NCBI GenBank assembly: GCA_039105265.1
Contig: JAPFFF010000005.1
Span: 3,643,501 to 3,707,500, forward strand
Reading direction: 5' to 3'
Length of the DNA stretch: 64,000 nucleotides
DNA from: Tritrichomonas musculus
Lineage: Eukaryota; Parabasalia; Tritrichomonadida; Tritrichomonadidae
Below, piece after piece: positions 22,401 to 31,565 of this stretch. Both the position numbers and the translations under genes were made by a program. Under the pieces are notes generated by a model. It ran no database searches. It was given only the letters and a program-made list of their open reading frames with translations, and was not told the origin of the DNA. Every line of letters starts with the position of its first letter. Positions within the stretch are counted from its first letter, which is position 1.

Positions 22401-24731
22401 ATCCCATGTTAATTCCCAGTTATGACCAAATAGATAGTCTTTGAATCTAAATACTAAATTTAGTGGTATGTCATAATCTTTATCTATATCCCATCTCATA
22501 CAATAATAATTGGATTCTTCATACGTCTTAGATGGTCTATATAAATATAACTGGTCTGATTCCTTCAAGGTAAAATACTTGGAGTCAGTTGATGGAGTAG
22601 AGGGAACAACATCATAGATTGTTTGATATTTGGAGACCAATGAGTTATATTGATTTCGAAATACTTCTAATATATCATCATCAATCTCAATTACAATTTT
22701 ATTTCCATCAGGGTCAACAATATCAAAGCTATTTTCATCATCAGTATTAACAACGTCATTATCATCAACTTCAAGTGTACGAGCATGAGGAGCAGGAGGA
22801 TGTCGCGTAATCTTATTTAAAATCCATTGGGCACCTCTTCCTATTGGTTCGAAAAGGGCAGCTATTAGAATTACACATAAACAAAATGCCCCAACGCCTA
22901 AACCCCCAGCGATTGCATATACAAGTATTACATAAACATACAGAATTAAATCAGAATAACCTCCTATATATTGCCAAAATTGAGCATCTATCCAATTTCC
23001 GCCTATCTGTATAATATTATTAACTAAATTCGGGTAGTTCATGATAAAATCAACTATGAAGTGCCATAAGTTGCTCCAAAATAATGTAAATGAGCTATAT
23101 GCTATTTTAATCATTCGAATTCCTTCATTCTTTAATTCATCAATTTTGTTATTAAGTCTTGGTGTCAATTCTTTTATCTCATCAATGACCTGATGCAAAT
23201 CTACATCCTTAAAGTCAGCATCTGCATCTTCTCCTCCAATATAAAAGATTACCCCCACTTTTTCATTATCTTTAACAGCTTCATATGCAATATCCACAAT
23301 ACTATCAATACCATACCAGATAAAATAAAATAAGTTATATATAATCTTCATAAATTCTTTTGTCGCAAAAGCAATTGTTTTATAAGTTAATTTAATAGGC
23401 TGTTTAGCAAGAGATAGGGTAGTTGAAATGATATTATATAATAAGTCTTTTATCCATCCTATTGTCTCTTTACTATATAACCAAAACTTGGATACTGTTA
23501 ATTTGAGTACTTCTGGTTCTATTATTTTTGGAATCGTATATTCTTCGAGTTTCTTTAATTCATCAATAGGAGGAATTACATAAACCATATCTTCTTTGTT
23601 AACTAACTCTTTTGGTGGTTCAGTTGGAGTAGGCGTAGGTGTAGGTGTAGGGTCTGGAGTTGGCTCAGGTGTTGGAGTAGGTGGTGGTGTTTCATCAATT
23701 TCTATTTTAACCTCATGTATTTCTGGTTCACCAGTTGTTTTATTAATTAGGCACATGGAAGTATTACCACCTGTTAAGTTCAAGAGAGTCTCATAACTTA
23801 TGGTTTGATCATTTAATGCATCTATCCATTTAGTAATATTAGCAGCTGTTGTATTTGTTTTCTCAGCAAAGTCTTTCATGTTATTTATCTTTGTCTCATT
23901 GACATCAAAGATAGTTTCATTAGTAGTTTCATTAACTTTTAAATCTACATATTTAATGGGCTCAATCTCAGTAAAATCAACAGTATTATTTTTTATCCAC
24001 TTTGATATATTATCATTACTTGTACTTAACTCTTTTATTATAGTTTCCATGTTTTTAGGTTTTATTGTATCTGTTCCATAGGTAATTGCTTTGGTAGTTT
24101 CATCTACATGTTCGACAATTATTTTTAAGTCCTTTAATGTATTCCAATCGATACTTGGAACAATTGCATTATTAACTTCATCTATATTTTGAATCATTAA
24201 ATTCATAACATCTAACATACCTTTTTGATTCGCTGTTAATGCTTCTATTAACTTCTTATATGTACTAACATCATATTCTTCTTCTATTATATCTTTATCA
24301 CTTATCTCTCCAGTGAAATATTTTAAGGTAGCTCCGGGTGCAATACCAGAATCTACATCTTCCCTCATTTTGGTTAAAAAGACTTCTAAATTTTTAGCAC
24401 TGTCTCTTAATCTTTCATATAGTTTATTGAGACTAGCACAATATTGTATTTTTGTCGTTAGTGTACCATCAGTATTCCATGTATATATACCTTTACCTCC
24501 CATAATGTTAAGAGCACCAAAAGACTCGAGCCCATTTTTATCCAGATAGTCACTAACCAATTTTATGTCTATCTCTTCCTTATTATATAAGCAACTGAAT
24601 TTTGGATAATCTTTAGGGTCTCCACCTCTTATGATATCGATGTTGTTTTCATCATTAACACTTATCTCTATGTCTTTGTCTTTTAGCTTCTCTGTTTCTC
24701 CTGATAACAAAGAATAAACTTTAATTGACAT
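19464..24731 (-). CDS. Giant fibre-like protein (1755 aa) with possible membrane segment
   Basis: The N-terminal part shares DYPKFSCLYNKEEID-like sequence with the split outer gene. It is followed by a Thr/Pro/Glu repeat linker, a long helical region, a strongly hydrophobic stretch around YVYVILVYAIAGGLGVGAF that could cross a membrane, the family domain (LYLYRPSKTY, then FDIIIQQQFYEVEPDP), a poly-Gly linker, and a terminal coil with MTAYITKVEVKEMID. It is the longest gene of the inner element. The start at 24731 is set by homology to the outer gene and lies only 16 bp from a divergent start codon. A fibre or attachment role is inferred. Confidence 0.75.
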   Translation of the reverse strand: MSIKVYSLLSGETEKLKDKDIEISVNDENNIDIIRGGDPKDYPKFSCLYNKEEIDIKLVSDYLDKNGLESFGALNIMGGKGIYTWNTDGTLTTKIQYCASLNKLYERLRDSAKNLEVFLTKMREDVDSGIAPGATLKYFTGEISDKDIIEEEYDVSTYKKLIEALTANQKGMLDVMNLMIQNIDEVNNAIVPSIDWNTLKDLKIIVEHVDETTKAITYGTDTIKPKNMETIIKELSTSNDNISKWIKNNTVDFTEIEPIKYVDLKVNETTNETIFDVNETKINNMKDFAEKTNTTAANITKWIDALNDQTISYETLLNLTGGNTSMCLINKTTGEPEIHEVKIEIDETPPPTPTPEPTPDPTPTPTPTPTEPPKELVNKEDMVYVIPPIDELKKLEEYTIPKIIEPEVLKLTVSKFWLYSKETIGWIKDLLYNIISTTLSLAKQPIKLTYKTIAFATKEFMKIIYNLFYFIWYGIDSIVDIAYEAVKDNEKVGVIFYIGGEDADADFKDVDLHQVIDEIKELTPRLNNKIDELKNEGIRMIKIAYSSFTLFWSNLWHFIVDFIMNYPNLVNNIIQIGGNWIDAQFWQYIGGYSDLILYVYVILVYAIAGGLGVGAFCLCVILIAALFEPIGRGAQWILNKITRHPPAPHARTLEVDDNDVVNTDDENSFDIVDPDGNKIVIEIDDDILEVFRNQYNSLVSKYQTIYDVVPSTPSTDSKYFTLKESDQLYLYRPSKTYEESNYYCMRWDIDKDYDIPLNLVFRFKDYLFGHNWELTWDGKNWTGNNCQNMCTEKISYMNTNNGAPALTIKHNERIGRWIKGTIKEDLTDDDNYAHILKDYLTNWRVVKKDGTILSEGITATFDSSGSGTLTQDGYKYEQARMYVDAPSGLNADDGLYVYADLNINGNITELKWDCHPTHCINSGVMHTYGSNPCLESFNYHREKRHSIKIIEGFNHKNIRIYIEKELFDFDVKVNPFDIIIQQQFYEVEPDPRKCTTISTDYNIYSSKIIWADNIMTMRRDLNVVGGITDILAYDYALLKQTVDNLVEQMRIQAMYNEYTDSIKQGVAVANSILNILATTVCIASALSTLNMSNNSVTINTYQTRPFPAGPGGNGGGGGGGGGGYPGDGGSGFQGKFLVNVDLKADKMTMERFLPITTTVQNPVAGAISTFSATQVVLSTTHALTQLGNAIATLGSNVLHFFRNRPDTNGTETLNINSSSITITDNDTDNATNTITTTEQSLERTHREVQPQVVTDETDEIRTDITVPQTTMTNTASTTIALRNQVPVINISGIQYTLEDIADMTRAERNALVASHPDILRIQYHGREWFNVYDLFYNDQLIIHNNVFQRRTLIRPADIEMTDRIHRATDNNWSIEWEGTTYTARDIEQLSMQDRLNLPFVQNGDIGLEPYLNDQTMEAWINIIDHRGETIDPIVATIDYSAPTTANISGGQVRFVGINSQIEVNANGVRYQHYDLVATTDTWTVPGTTPAITARMIEQMSDEQRGELMDNIYSHGNLLAFNDTLDETTGEEITQVLYNGNVVATIDRRRLHVINIVNGVIEMYQQDGVISATTQVIMGAVGYVARRFLHGQWQFVRHHPGDAAAIAGVAAEAYVANRIGLFNIPSWFRRNDNPETLAEEDVLEKILAWAYHEETDDEPELEITMKDADKMMVSFDTCINIAKTYRDTLKGTIAFMCEKIKELENKSSTKHPLEDIDMTAYITKVEVKEMIDQKDAYIDTLEARLAALEAKCANIE

Positions 24732-24747
24732 TTTAGGATATAATAAA
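24732..24747. promoter_or_regulatory. 16-bp divergent promoter interval
   Basis: Only 16 bp (TTTAGGATATAATAAA) separate the start codons of the giant fibre gene (minus) and the 246-residue gene (plus). Core promoter elements must therefore lie within this interval or inside the two genes. The outer element keeps the same arrangement with 19 bp (44657-44675). Confidence 0.5.
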
Positions 24748-25488
24748 ATGCTAGTATCAGTACAAAGCACAAATGCAGATGAATATAATAAGGTATCAGT
24801 TAATTTAGATATACCTTGGAAGTGTAAATATGTCAAGTATTATGTATCTTCATTAAGCACCTTGAGTAATATTCTGTTAACCAATGATGAAGATTATATT
24901 GAGATGTCAAGTGATTCAGTACCTATTAAAGCCTATTTTCGAACTCCTAAATTTTCTTATACAATCAAAGAATTACAATCGGTATTAAATTTAATGTCTT
25001 GGTTTCAATGGGAGTATAAACAAGAAACAAGAACATTCCAAATAAAAACCACAATGAAGACTACCATTACGTCTTTAACTCATCGAGCTGCATTAGTAAC
25101 TGGTCTTTATAATACTCCATTGCCTTTAGAGTTACCTGCTAATACAACCTATATAATAAAAGATATACCAATATTAAATCATACTAAGTTGTATCTAGTA
25201 TCACTACAAGGTAATGCCATATACTCGAATATAGGTGAACAGCAATATACACCTTCAGTTATAGGTACAATAAATACCTTCACTGTAGATAAGAAACCAC
25301 TTATCTATGATTTCGAGACTGAGGGTAAGCCTTTAAAAATAAAAACATTTACAGATTCATTAAAGTTTTTAGAATTAAGTTTAGTAGATTTTCAATACCA
25401 GCCGATATTGTTAAAAAGTCCTTTGTTCATAACTATCAAAATTAAACCATCCAACTCGACTGATATCAATGATGTTATAACTAAGTAA
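24748..25488 (+). CDS. Conserved Polinton protein of unknown function (246 aa)
   Basis: A homologue lies at 44676-45410 in the outer element in the same position, head to head with a fibre-like gene. Shared blocks include NLDIPWKCKYVKYYVSS near the start, and LYLVSLQG, YTPSVIGTI and LKSPLFITIKIKPS near the end. The predicted beta-rich nature and the ending resemble small jelly-roll virion proteins, so a minor structural or fibre-base role is possible. No named family is recognised. It overlaps the polymerase gene tail-to-tail by 8 bp. Confidence 0.8.
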   Translation: MLVSVQSTNADEYNKVSVNLDIPWKCKYVKYYVSSLSTLSNILLTNDEDYIEMSSDSVPIKAYFRTPKFSYTIKELQSVLNLMSWFQWEYKQETRTFQIKTTMKTTITSLTHRAALVTGLYNTPLPLELPANTTYIIKDIPILNHTKLYLVSLQGNAIYSNIGEQQYTPSVIGTINTFTVDKKPLIYDFETEGKPLKIKTFTDSLKFLELSLVDFQYQPILLKSPLFITIKIKPSNSTDINDVITK

Positions 25489-28400
25489 ACCTAAGAGTAC
25501 GTGCAAATTTAGGTAAGTTGGTTTGTTGAAATGTCTTTGACTTCCTGAATGCATTCGAACCATCCAACAAATCAAATGTCATACTTTCTCCTTCATGCAT
25601 TCTTTCAAAAAGCTCTTCAACTGAGATATCCATCCTTTTGCACTTGTTGAGAATAACTTGTTTTGGAATTCCTTTGAGTCTAATATGATATCCTTCATTT
25701 CCTTGTTCATCAACCAAGATATCGAGGTAGCTCTTTTTACCAAGTGCAATGAGTTTTCTTGAGTGTATTTCCCCTTGACTACCTTCGAACTCATCAAAGT
25801 CATTATGAAACTGACACATATTTTTTCCAATAAGAGGTTGATGATACTTGAACTGAAATAAGTCAGCTATCCTTGGTACATCTTTTTCAAGTACATGCAT
25901 ACTATCAGTATCTTGATAAAAGATAGGTATACCTGCTTGCTCAGCTGTAGCCATAACCCTGTTCATTAAGTGCTTACTCCAAGAGAGAACGCTTGCACCA
26001 AATTGAGGTAGGTTGAAATGGTCATTAATTGGTTTCAACTTCTTGACATAGCACTTATCAATATTAGCATCTTCAACAACCTCCTTGATAAAGTTGTAGT
26101 TCCTCCAGAGGTACTTGTATAGTTGGCTTTTTGGTACTGTCTTGGTTTCAGTCTTTGTTGCTTTCAATATTGACTTGCCATATATGGAGTTGAGGAGGAG
26201 CTTTATTGTTTGTTCAAGAGGGTTCTTTTGCTTTTTATAACTTGCCCTGAGATTAAAGAGCTTCTCAATGAACTCATTGATTTTCTTGTTAAATCCTTCA
26301 TCAAAGTAATAGCCACGTATTAACTCATATTCAACATCATAAAATTCGAACAAGTCCATGAGACCTACTTTATCGATATAATAATGGTCAACAAGGAAAT
26401 TGCCGAATATTTTACTACCTGCTTCATTCCTTGTAAATACTTGTCCAAATTTATATGGCTCTTTTGATTTACATTCGAGTTTCTTGATGTTGACTTCGAT
26501 AAAGAATGTATCATATTGCATAAGTTGTTCATGTGTTGTACCTTGTGGTATTACTTTAGGTCTTCCTAATGGTATACCATCCATAACATACATTGCAGAT
26601 GGATATAAGCTAACTGCATCAAAGTCTTGTATCTTTCCTTCGATGTATTGCTTTTCATTACCTGCTGTCATTGTTCTTCCACCAGAGACACATCGTTGTA
26701 TGAAGTCTTGACACTTACCTGATAGTTCATAACATCCATCAAAGCAACCATATTTCTTGGCAAAGCAGTATCCAATAGCACTTATAGATATAAAATCATG
26801 AACACCATACATATCTGTCTTTGTCTCTTTAAAGACTGCTTTCAGGTCTTCATTAAATTTTTCCATTCCCTTCATCAAAACAATACAGTCCTTGAAACAA
26901 TAGAAGATGGCATATTTAATGATGTCGATTTTGCCATCATTATAGCAATTTGCGATTTTTGCATTTTCGATAATCTGCTTGCAGTTTGCATCAAGTTGTG
27001 CTTTCGATAACTTATCTGCATTTTCATCGATGTATTGCTGTTGGAACTCAGTAGCATCAACAATTCTTCTTTGAATGTTCTCTTGTGTATATAGCTTATA
27101 TGCCATGACTTCCTTGTGAACATTGAGGTTGAACATTGTAGCAAATTTACTTAATGCTTGTGGTATTATACTGTATGAGTTCCTGAATGTTAATCTCTTT
27201 TTGACTTTCCTTGTACCTTCTTCGAATAATGTCATGATGATTTGCAACACAGTTCCACTTCGTTCTGTTATCTGTGTATCCCATCCAGGTGTGTTAATGA
27301 AAAAGCATGCATCATACTTGAGGTTGTGAAAATATGTTAATGAGCCACTCCATAAATAATTCAAGAGCTTCTGTCCACAATCTTCACCTTGAATAGATAT
27401 TTTATGTATGTTGGCTCCATCTCGAAAGATCGTACAATTGAGATATGGTATATGTGGACTGACTGTCGAGTTTGTTTCGAAGTCACTATAATAAATCCTT
27501 GACCATGTATTTTGTTTCTTTTTATTATTCTCAATGAGTCTTGTACTCTGTTCTGCATTATATTCGAGACTTACATAGTCATTAACATGTTCATATTCAG
27601 TTGTGTTGATAATATCCATTTCGCATGCTTTGATTTCTTCAAATAGATGTAACTCAAACATCTTTTGGAAAAAGGTTATTGGTTTGATTCCTTCATGTTT
27701 ATAGTCTTTGACAGTCTTTCCATTTTTCTCCAATCTTGCTATCATACATCTTTTGTCAAAAGGCATATATGCAAATGTTCTATCAAGTTCTTCATAGTGT
27801 TGAAGGTAGAATAATGTACAAGGTATTTTCCTGTTGAGCATATAATGGTCTTTGAACAATATCAGGTTAACTTCTCTTTTAAAATCAACAGACCATTTTT
27901 TCTTTCTGGTGTTGATTCTTGTTTCATACTTGTATTTATCAGGTTGTTCAACAATTCTAATGATACTAAAATTGCACTTGAACTTTTTAGCTACTTCTTC
28001 TATCTTGTTATTGGGTATGGCTCTTGTTTGAACAAAAAATCGTAAGTCATCTATTTCATCATCAGTGAACACACCTGATTGTATACAAGCATATACAAAA
28101 CAATTATCTCTGTAGTTCTCTTTCCTTACCTCATGAAAGATTTGGTATGTAGATAAGTCTATAGGTGATAGATTGATGTATGGGAAAAAACTACCTTCTG
28201 GTGTATTTCGATAGTCTTCATCAATTTCGACTTCATCATCATAGATTTCATGAGTATCCATATCTTGCATCTTGGTTCTAAAATGAACACCATCATTTGT
28301 TTTGTTCATGTCAATAAATTGTACCTCATATCGAACTGGAATGAACATGTTTGAGATATATGGATTAGTGTCTGATTGGTCTTCACTTAAATCAAGTTCT

Positions 28401-28756
28401 CCTGTTATATGACCTAATGTACTTTCGATGTTGTGCTTATCACTGAGTGTGAAGTACTTATAAGTTCCATCAAGTGCAATTGCTTTAACAATAGGTCTTC
28501 CAACATTTTTCTTTTTATGTATCTGTCGTAGTGCTTCCGTAAATGCGTACCTCTTATCTTCATCTTGATTGATGTCTGTAGCAAAACCAATACCTTGTCC
28601 TGCAGGAATCATGAGCTTCCTCATTTCTTCTTTAAATTTGTCTTTCTTTTGGTATTGTTTTGCACGTCGATTATATTCACGACGAAACTGTGATTTTGTA
28701 TCAGCATAGACATCTCCAATAGCATCTAAAAAATTATCTTCAATGTCCTTGTTCAT
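25481..28756 (-). CDS. polB: Family B DNA polymerase of the inner Polinton
   Basis: The polymerase (1091 aa) is of the protein-primed Polinton type. Exonuclease motifs are YYSDFET, FHNLKYDACFF and YCFKDC. Polymerase motifs are FDAVSLYPSAM (A), KLLLNSIYGK (B), YQDTDSMH (C) and a downstream KKSY. In front of these, residues about 215-310 hold DNCFVYACIQSG and later FKDHYML, a Cys/His layout like papain/OTU-fold proteases. The ATG at 28756 follows a T-rich tract and removes a short hydrophobic leader that the outer homologue lacks. It copies the element DNA, by family knowledge. Confidence 0.95.
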   Translation of the reverse strand: MNKDIEDNFLDAIGDVYADTKSQFRREYNRRAKQYQKKDKFKEEMRKLMIPAGQGIGFATDINQDEDKRYAFTEALRQIHKKKNVGRPIVKAIALDGTYKYFTLSDKHNIESTLGHITGELDLSEDQSDTNPYISNMFIPVRYEVQFIDMNKTNDGVHFRTKMQDMDTHEIYDDEVEIDEDYRNTPEGSFFPYINLSPIDLSTYQIFHEVRKENYRDNCFVYACIQSGVFTDDEIDDLRFFVQTRAIPNNKIEEVAKKFKCNFSIIRIVEQPDKYKYETRINTRKKKWSVDFKREVNLILFKDHYMLNRKIPCTLFYLQHYEELDRTFAYMPFDKRCMIARLEKNGKTVKDYKHEGIKPITFFQKMFELHLFEEIKACEMDIINTTEYEHVNDYVSLEYNAEQSTRLIENNKKKQNTWSRIYYSDFETNSTVSPHIPYLNCTIFRDGANIHKISIQGEDCGQKLLNYLWSGSLTYFHNLKYDACFFINTPGWDTQITERSGTVLQIIMTLFEEGTRKVKKRLTFRNSYSIIPQALSKFATMFNLNVHKEVMAYKLYTQENIQRRIVDATEFQQQYIDENADKLSKAQLDANCKQIIENAKIANCYNDGKIDIIKYAIFYCFKDCIVLMKGMEKFNEDLKAVFKETKTDMYGVHDFISISAIGYCFAKKYGCFDGCYELSGKCQDFIQRCVSGGRTMTAGNEKQYIEGKIQDFDAVSLYPSAMYVMDGIPLGRPKVIPQGTTHEQLMQYDTFFIEVNIKKLECKSKEPYKFGQVFTRNEAGSKIFGNFLVDHYYIDKVGLMDLFEFYDVEYELIRGYYFDEGFNKKINEFIEKLFNLRASYKKQKNPLEQTIKLLLNSIYGKSILKATKTETKTVPKSQLYKYLWRNYNFIKEVVEDANIDKCYVKKLKPINDHFNLPQFGASVLSWSKHLMNRVMATAEQAGIPIFYQDTDSMHVLEKDVPRIADLFQFKYHQPLIGKNMCQFHNDFDEFEGSQGEIHSRKLIALGKKSYLDILVDEQGNEGYHIRLKGIPKQVILNKCKRMDISVEELFERMHEGESMTFDLLDGSNAFRKSKTFQQTNLPKFARTLRFT

Positions 28757-28837
28757 GTTTAACCTAAAATAAAAGTGAAACGATAAAAATAAAAACAAAG
28801 AAAAAGTTAAAAAATTATTTTTTAGTTATGACCTATC

Positions 28838-30277
28838 TTATTGGGGGTAATCATCATCATCAACGACATTATCTTCGAGATATGGAAAATGATATTGGAA
28901 CTCATGTCCTTTCGACTTCGAGTCAGAGTTCCGTTCAATTTCGTTCTTCTCCATTGATTCACCAAATTGCTTAATGGCATTCAGCACTTGCTTCGGTGAT
29001 TGCTTCTTTCCTTTTCTCTCGAAGCTGCATGCTTTGTCCAACTTCTCTTTCTCTTCTGGTGATAAGTATGGTCGAAGATGATAAATGCAATTGGACAACT
29101 TCCATCCATAGGACTTGAACACGTTTATCATCTCTGGTGCTTTTTTCTTGTCATATGATTCAATAGCGTCCATCATGTTTCGAAGATAATCAACTTCTAC
29201 CATCATCAATCTCGATCTTGCCAACTTTTCAGCAAATGCATCATCTGTTGGAGGACCAGCTTGTTGAGCATTTTTCAGATCCGCCACGTCCTTCTTTAGA
29301 TCGTGAATTTTGTTAATGTACTTCGCCACCTTTTTTGGAGCAAGTTCCAATTTCATCAGCTCGAGTGCGTATTCGTCGTTATCATCAATGTCTTTCCTGA
29401 GTTCTTCAGCATTGTGATTTATGTCTTGAATGTTATATTCTACCGCAGTCATTCGCTCCTCCAACTTCGTTAATCGATCTTTCAAGTTTTCATTTTCTTC
29501 TATTATTAGTTCCATTTCATCTCGAAAGTCGAATGGCCTAACATTATCCTCCTTATAATCACTATTGGATTTCATATCATGAACACTTTTCGGTGGCTTA
29601 TATGGTTCTCTGTGAACTGGTTCTTGTTCTTGTTCATGATCAACTTCTTCTTCTCCTTCTATCTTTGTTTCTTCTTTTGGATTGGAACCGAATTTTTGTT
29701 TCTCGGCAAATGAAGATGGTCTAGCAAGAACACTTGGAGGTGGCGGTATTTGTTGATTAGATGGAGGTGGAGGAGGTGGAGGAACTTGTATTATATTATA
29801 TGAGCGAGGTGGTGGAAAGACTTTATTTGAAATTGGAACATATGGATTCTTCCTTCTTGCATCGTCTTCTTGCTTCAATCTTGCTAATGCTTCTTCTTCT
29901 TGCTTCTTCTTCCTTCTTGCTTCTTCTTCTTGCTGCTTCTTCAATCTAGCTGCTTCTTCTTCTTGTTGCTTCTTCAATCGAGCTGCTTCTTCTTCTTCTT
30001 GCTTCTTCTTCAATCTAGCTGCTTCTTCTTCTTCTTGCTTCTTCTTCAATCTAGCTGCTTCTTCTTCTTGCTGCTTCTTCTTTAATCTAGCTGCTGCTTC
30101 TTCTTGCTGCTTCATGATGAACTGTCGCATGGATTCGAGTTGTTCTGGGGTCATGTTCTTGAGCCAAACTTCTGTGGGTGGAGCTGATGGCGGATCTGAT
30201 GGTGGAGCTTGTTGACCCGATTGCTCGATCGAGTCAAATAGACTAACATCGCTGTCTGAGCTGTAGTTGTATGACAT
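28838..30277 (-). CDS. Low-complexity coiled-coil protein (479 aa)
   Basis: Residues about 58-140 are tandem EEEAARLKKKQ-type units, encoded by a GCTGCTTCTTCTT-rich repeat at the DNA level (about 29890-30110). A poly-Pro segment follows near 165-180, and a second heptad coiled coil (MELIIEENENLKDRLTKLEE) spans about 254-300. The C-terminal 150 residues look globular and helical. No family is recognised and no counterpart is seen in the outer element. It lies directly upstream of the polymerase gene on the same strand. A scaffold role is only a guess. Confidence 0.7.
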   Translation of the reverse strand: MSYNYSSDSDVSLFDSIEQSGQQAPPSDPPSAPPTEVWLKNMTPEQLESMRQFIMKQQEEAAARLKKKQQEEEAARLKKKQEEEEAARLKKKQEEEEAARLKKQQEEEAARLKKQQEEEARRKKKQEEEALARLKQEDDARRKNPYVPISNKVFPPPRSYNIIQVPPPPPPPSNQQIPPPPSVLARPSSFAEKQKFGSNPKEETKIEGEEEVDHEQEQEPVHREPYKPPKSVHDMKSNSDYKEDNVRPFDFRDEMELIIEENENLKDRLTKLEERMTAVEYNIQDINHNAEELRKDIDDNDEYALELMKLELAPKKVAKYINKIHDLKKDVADLKNAQQAGPPTDDAFAEKLARSRLMMVEVDYLRNMMDAIESYDKKKAPEMINVFKSYGWKLSNCIYHLRPYLSPEEKEKLDKACSFERKGKKQSPKQVLNAIKQFGESMEKNEIERNSDSKSKGHEFQYHFPYLEDNVVDDDDYPQ

Positions 30278-30467
30278 ACAAGTATAAAAATGATCTATTT
30301 TCTAGTTGATATCACTAAATTTTAAATTTCGTAGAAAAACTCGAAGGTGGATATTTTTCTTTGAAAAAGTTATATACACTATAAAAATTCAAAAATTGAA
30401 TTAAAAAAAATAAAATATATTGAAATTTTAAAAAAATATATTTATTAATATCACTATTATTTTATTA

Positions 30468-30893
30468 ATGATGAATGAAGAAGAAGATAAAATAGAAGAT
30501 ATTTTACAAAAACAAACACCTCCTAAAGATCATGATTCATTCGACTACAAAATTAATATAAACATGTCGAAAAAAATATCTCAACTAAAAGTTGAAGATG
30601 ATACATCAAATTTAAGAACGATGTGTGAAAATTATGCTCATGCTCTTGAAAATGATGCACATCGACTTCGAGCAAAACAAAAAAAGAGGTATGATGAATG
30701 GTTTGACAGCCTCGAAAAAGATTGTTATCCTGCAAGAGACATTGTTAACTTGTACAACATGTTCTTTGGTCATGAACTATCTATTACTCGACTTGGTTTC
30801 GGGCATCTCGATGGAACAAAGAGACACTTTACACATAAGAAAGTGAAAAGAAACAAGAAGTTCATCACAATGTACTACAAGAAAAATGAATAA
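30468..30893 (+). CDS. Small protein of unknown function (141 aa)
   Basis: This is a charged protein, Glu/Asp-rich at the N-terminus and Lys-rich at the C-terminus (THKKVKRNKKFITMYYKKNE). The middle, with WFDSLEKDCYPARDIVNLYN, looks helical. It has no outer-element counterpart and no recognised family. It is divergently placed from the 479-residue gene across a 190-bp AT-rich spacer, and a tandem array follows its stop codon. Confidence 0.6.
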   Translation: MMNEEEDKIEDILQKQTPPKDHDSFDYKININMSKKISQLKVEDDTSNLRTMCENYAHALENDAHRLRAKQKKRYDEWFDSLEKDCYPARDIVNLYNMFFGHELSITRLGFGHLDGTKRHFTHKKVKRNKKFITMYYKKNE

Positions 30894-30921
30894 CTAAAAA
30901 AAAGTTTTTTTTAACTACATG

Positions 30922-31235
30922 TTTTTCCTCATAAGCTACCTTTTTTCCTCATAAGCTACCTTTTTCCTCATAAGCTACCTTTTTCCTCATAAGCTACCTT
31001 TTTCCTCATAAGCTACCTTTTTCCTCATAAGCTACCTTTTTCCTCATAAGCTACCTTTTTCCTCATAAGCTACCTTTTTTCCTCATAAGCTACCTTTTTT
31101 CCTCATAAGCTACCTTTTTCCTCATAAGCTACCTTTTTCCTCATAAGCTACCTTTTTTCCTCATAAGCTACCTTTTTCCTCATAAGCTACCTTTTTCCTC
31201 ATAAGCTACCTTTTTCCTCATAAGCTACCTTTTTG
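30922..31235. repeat. Sixteen-copy tandem array, 19-20 bp unit
   Basis: The unit CCTCATAAGCTACCTTTTT repeats 16 times, varying only in the T-run length. The right end runs into the last codons of the small basic-protein gene at 31199-31489. No spacers are present, so it is not a CRISPR array. It may serve as a transcription boundary between two convergent genes, or may simply be a slippage-prone minisatellite. Confidence 0.9.
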
Positions 31236-31489
31236 CTTTCATACAACATTATTTTTTCCTTCATACTTTGTACTTCTTTTTTCTTTCTTTCACGATATGC
31301 CTTTTGCTGTTGTTTACGTGCTTCATTTCGTTCTTCAACAGTTGCATACTTTTGCTTTCTACCACGTTTTTCTGTTGTTTCAGTTTTTGCAGTATCAATA
31401 TTTTTGAGGTTGTTGTTACTCTTGGACTTCTTCAACTTCTTGATGATAGCTGTTTCCTTGAACTCACCCAAATCTAAATTTTGGCTCAT
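31199..31489 (-). CDS. Small basic bZIP-like or AT-hook-like protein (96 aa)
   Basis: The core KRGRKQKYATVEERNEARKQ followed by QQKAYRERKKKEVQSM resembles a bZIP basic region with a short heptad tail, and KRGRK resembles an AT-hook core. The outer homologue (51653-51937) keeps KRGRKSKY and RRQQQKEYRLRKKKELEELK. DNA binding is inferred. The C-terminal residues come from the tandem array (VAYEEKGSL). The ATG at 31489 aligns with the start of the homologue (MSQNLDLGEF against MTNQIDLTQF). Confidence 0.7.
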   Translation of the reverse strand: MSQNLDLGEFKETAIIKKLKKSKSNNNLKNIDTAKTETTEKRGRKQKYATVEERNEARKQQQKAYRERKKKEVQSMKEKIMLYESKKVAYEEKGSL

Positions 31490-31565
31490 GATTTCATTCG
31501 AGAAAAAAAATTGAATTATTTTTGAAAATTGAATATTCGCAAACAAAATCACTTCATTTTTTAAA

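Noticed and set aside
29761-30085. Leucine-rich plus-strand frames
   Set aside because: They lie antisense to the EEEAARLKKKQ repeats of the 479-residue gene and have no independent support.
30922-31235. CRISPR-like array
   Set aside because: The 19-20 bp units follow each other with only T-run variation. There are no unique spacers and no cas genes.
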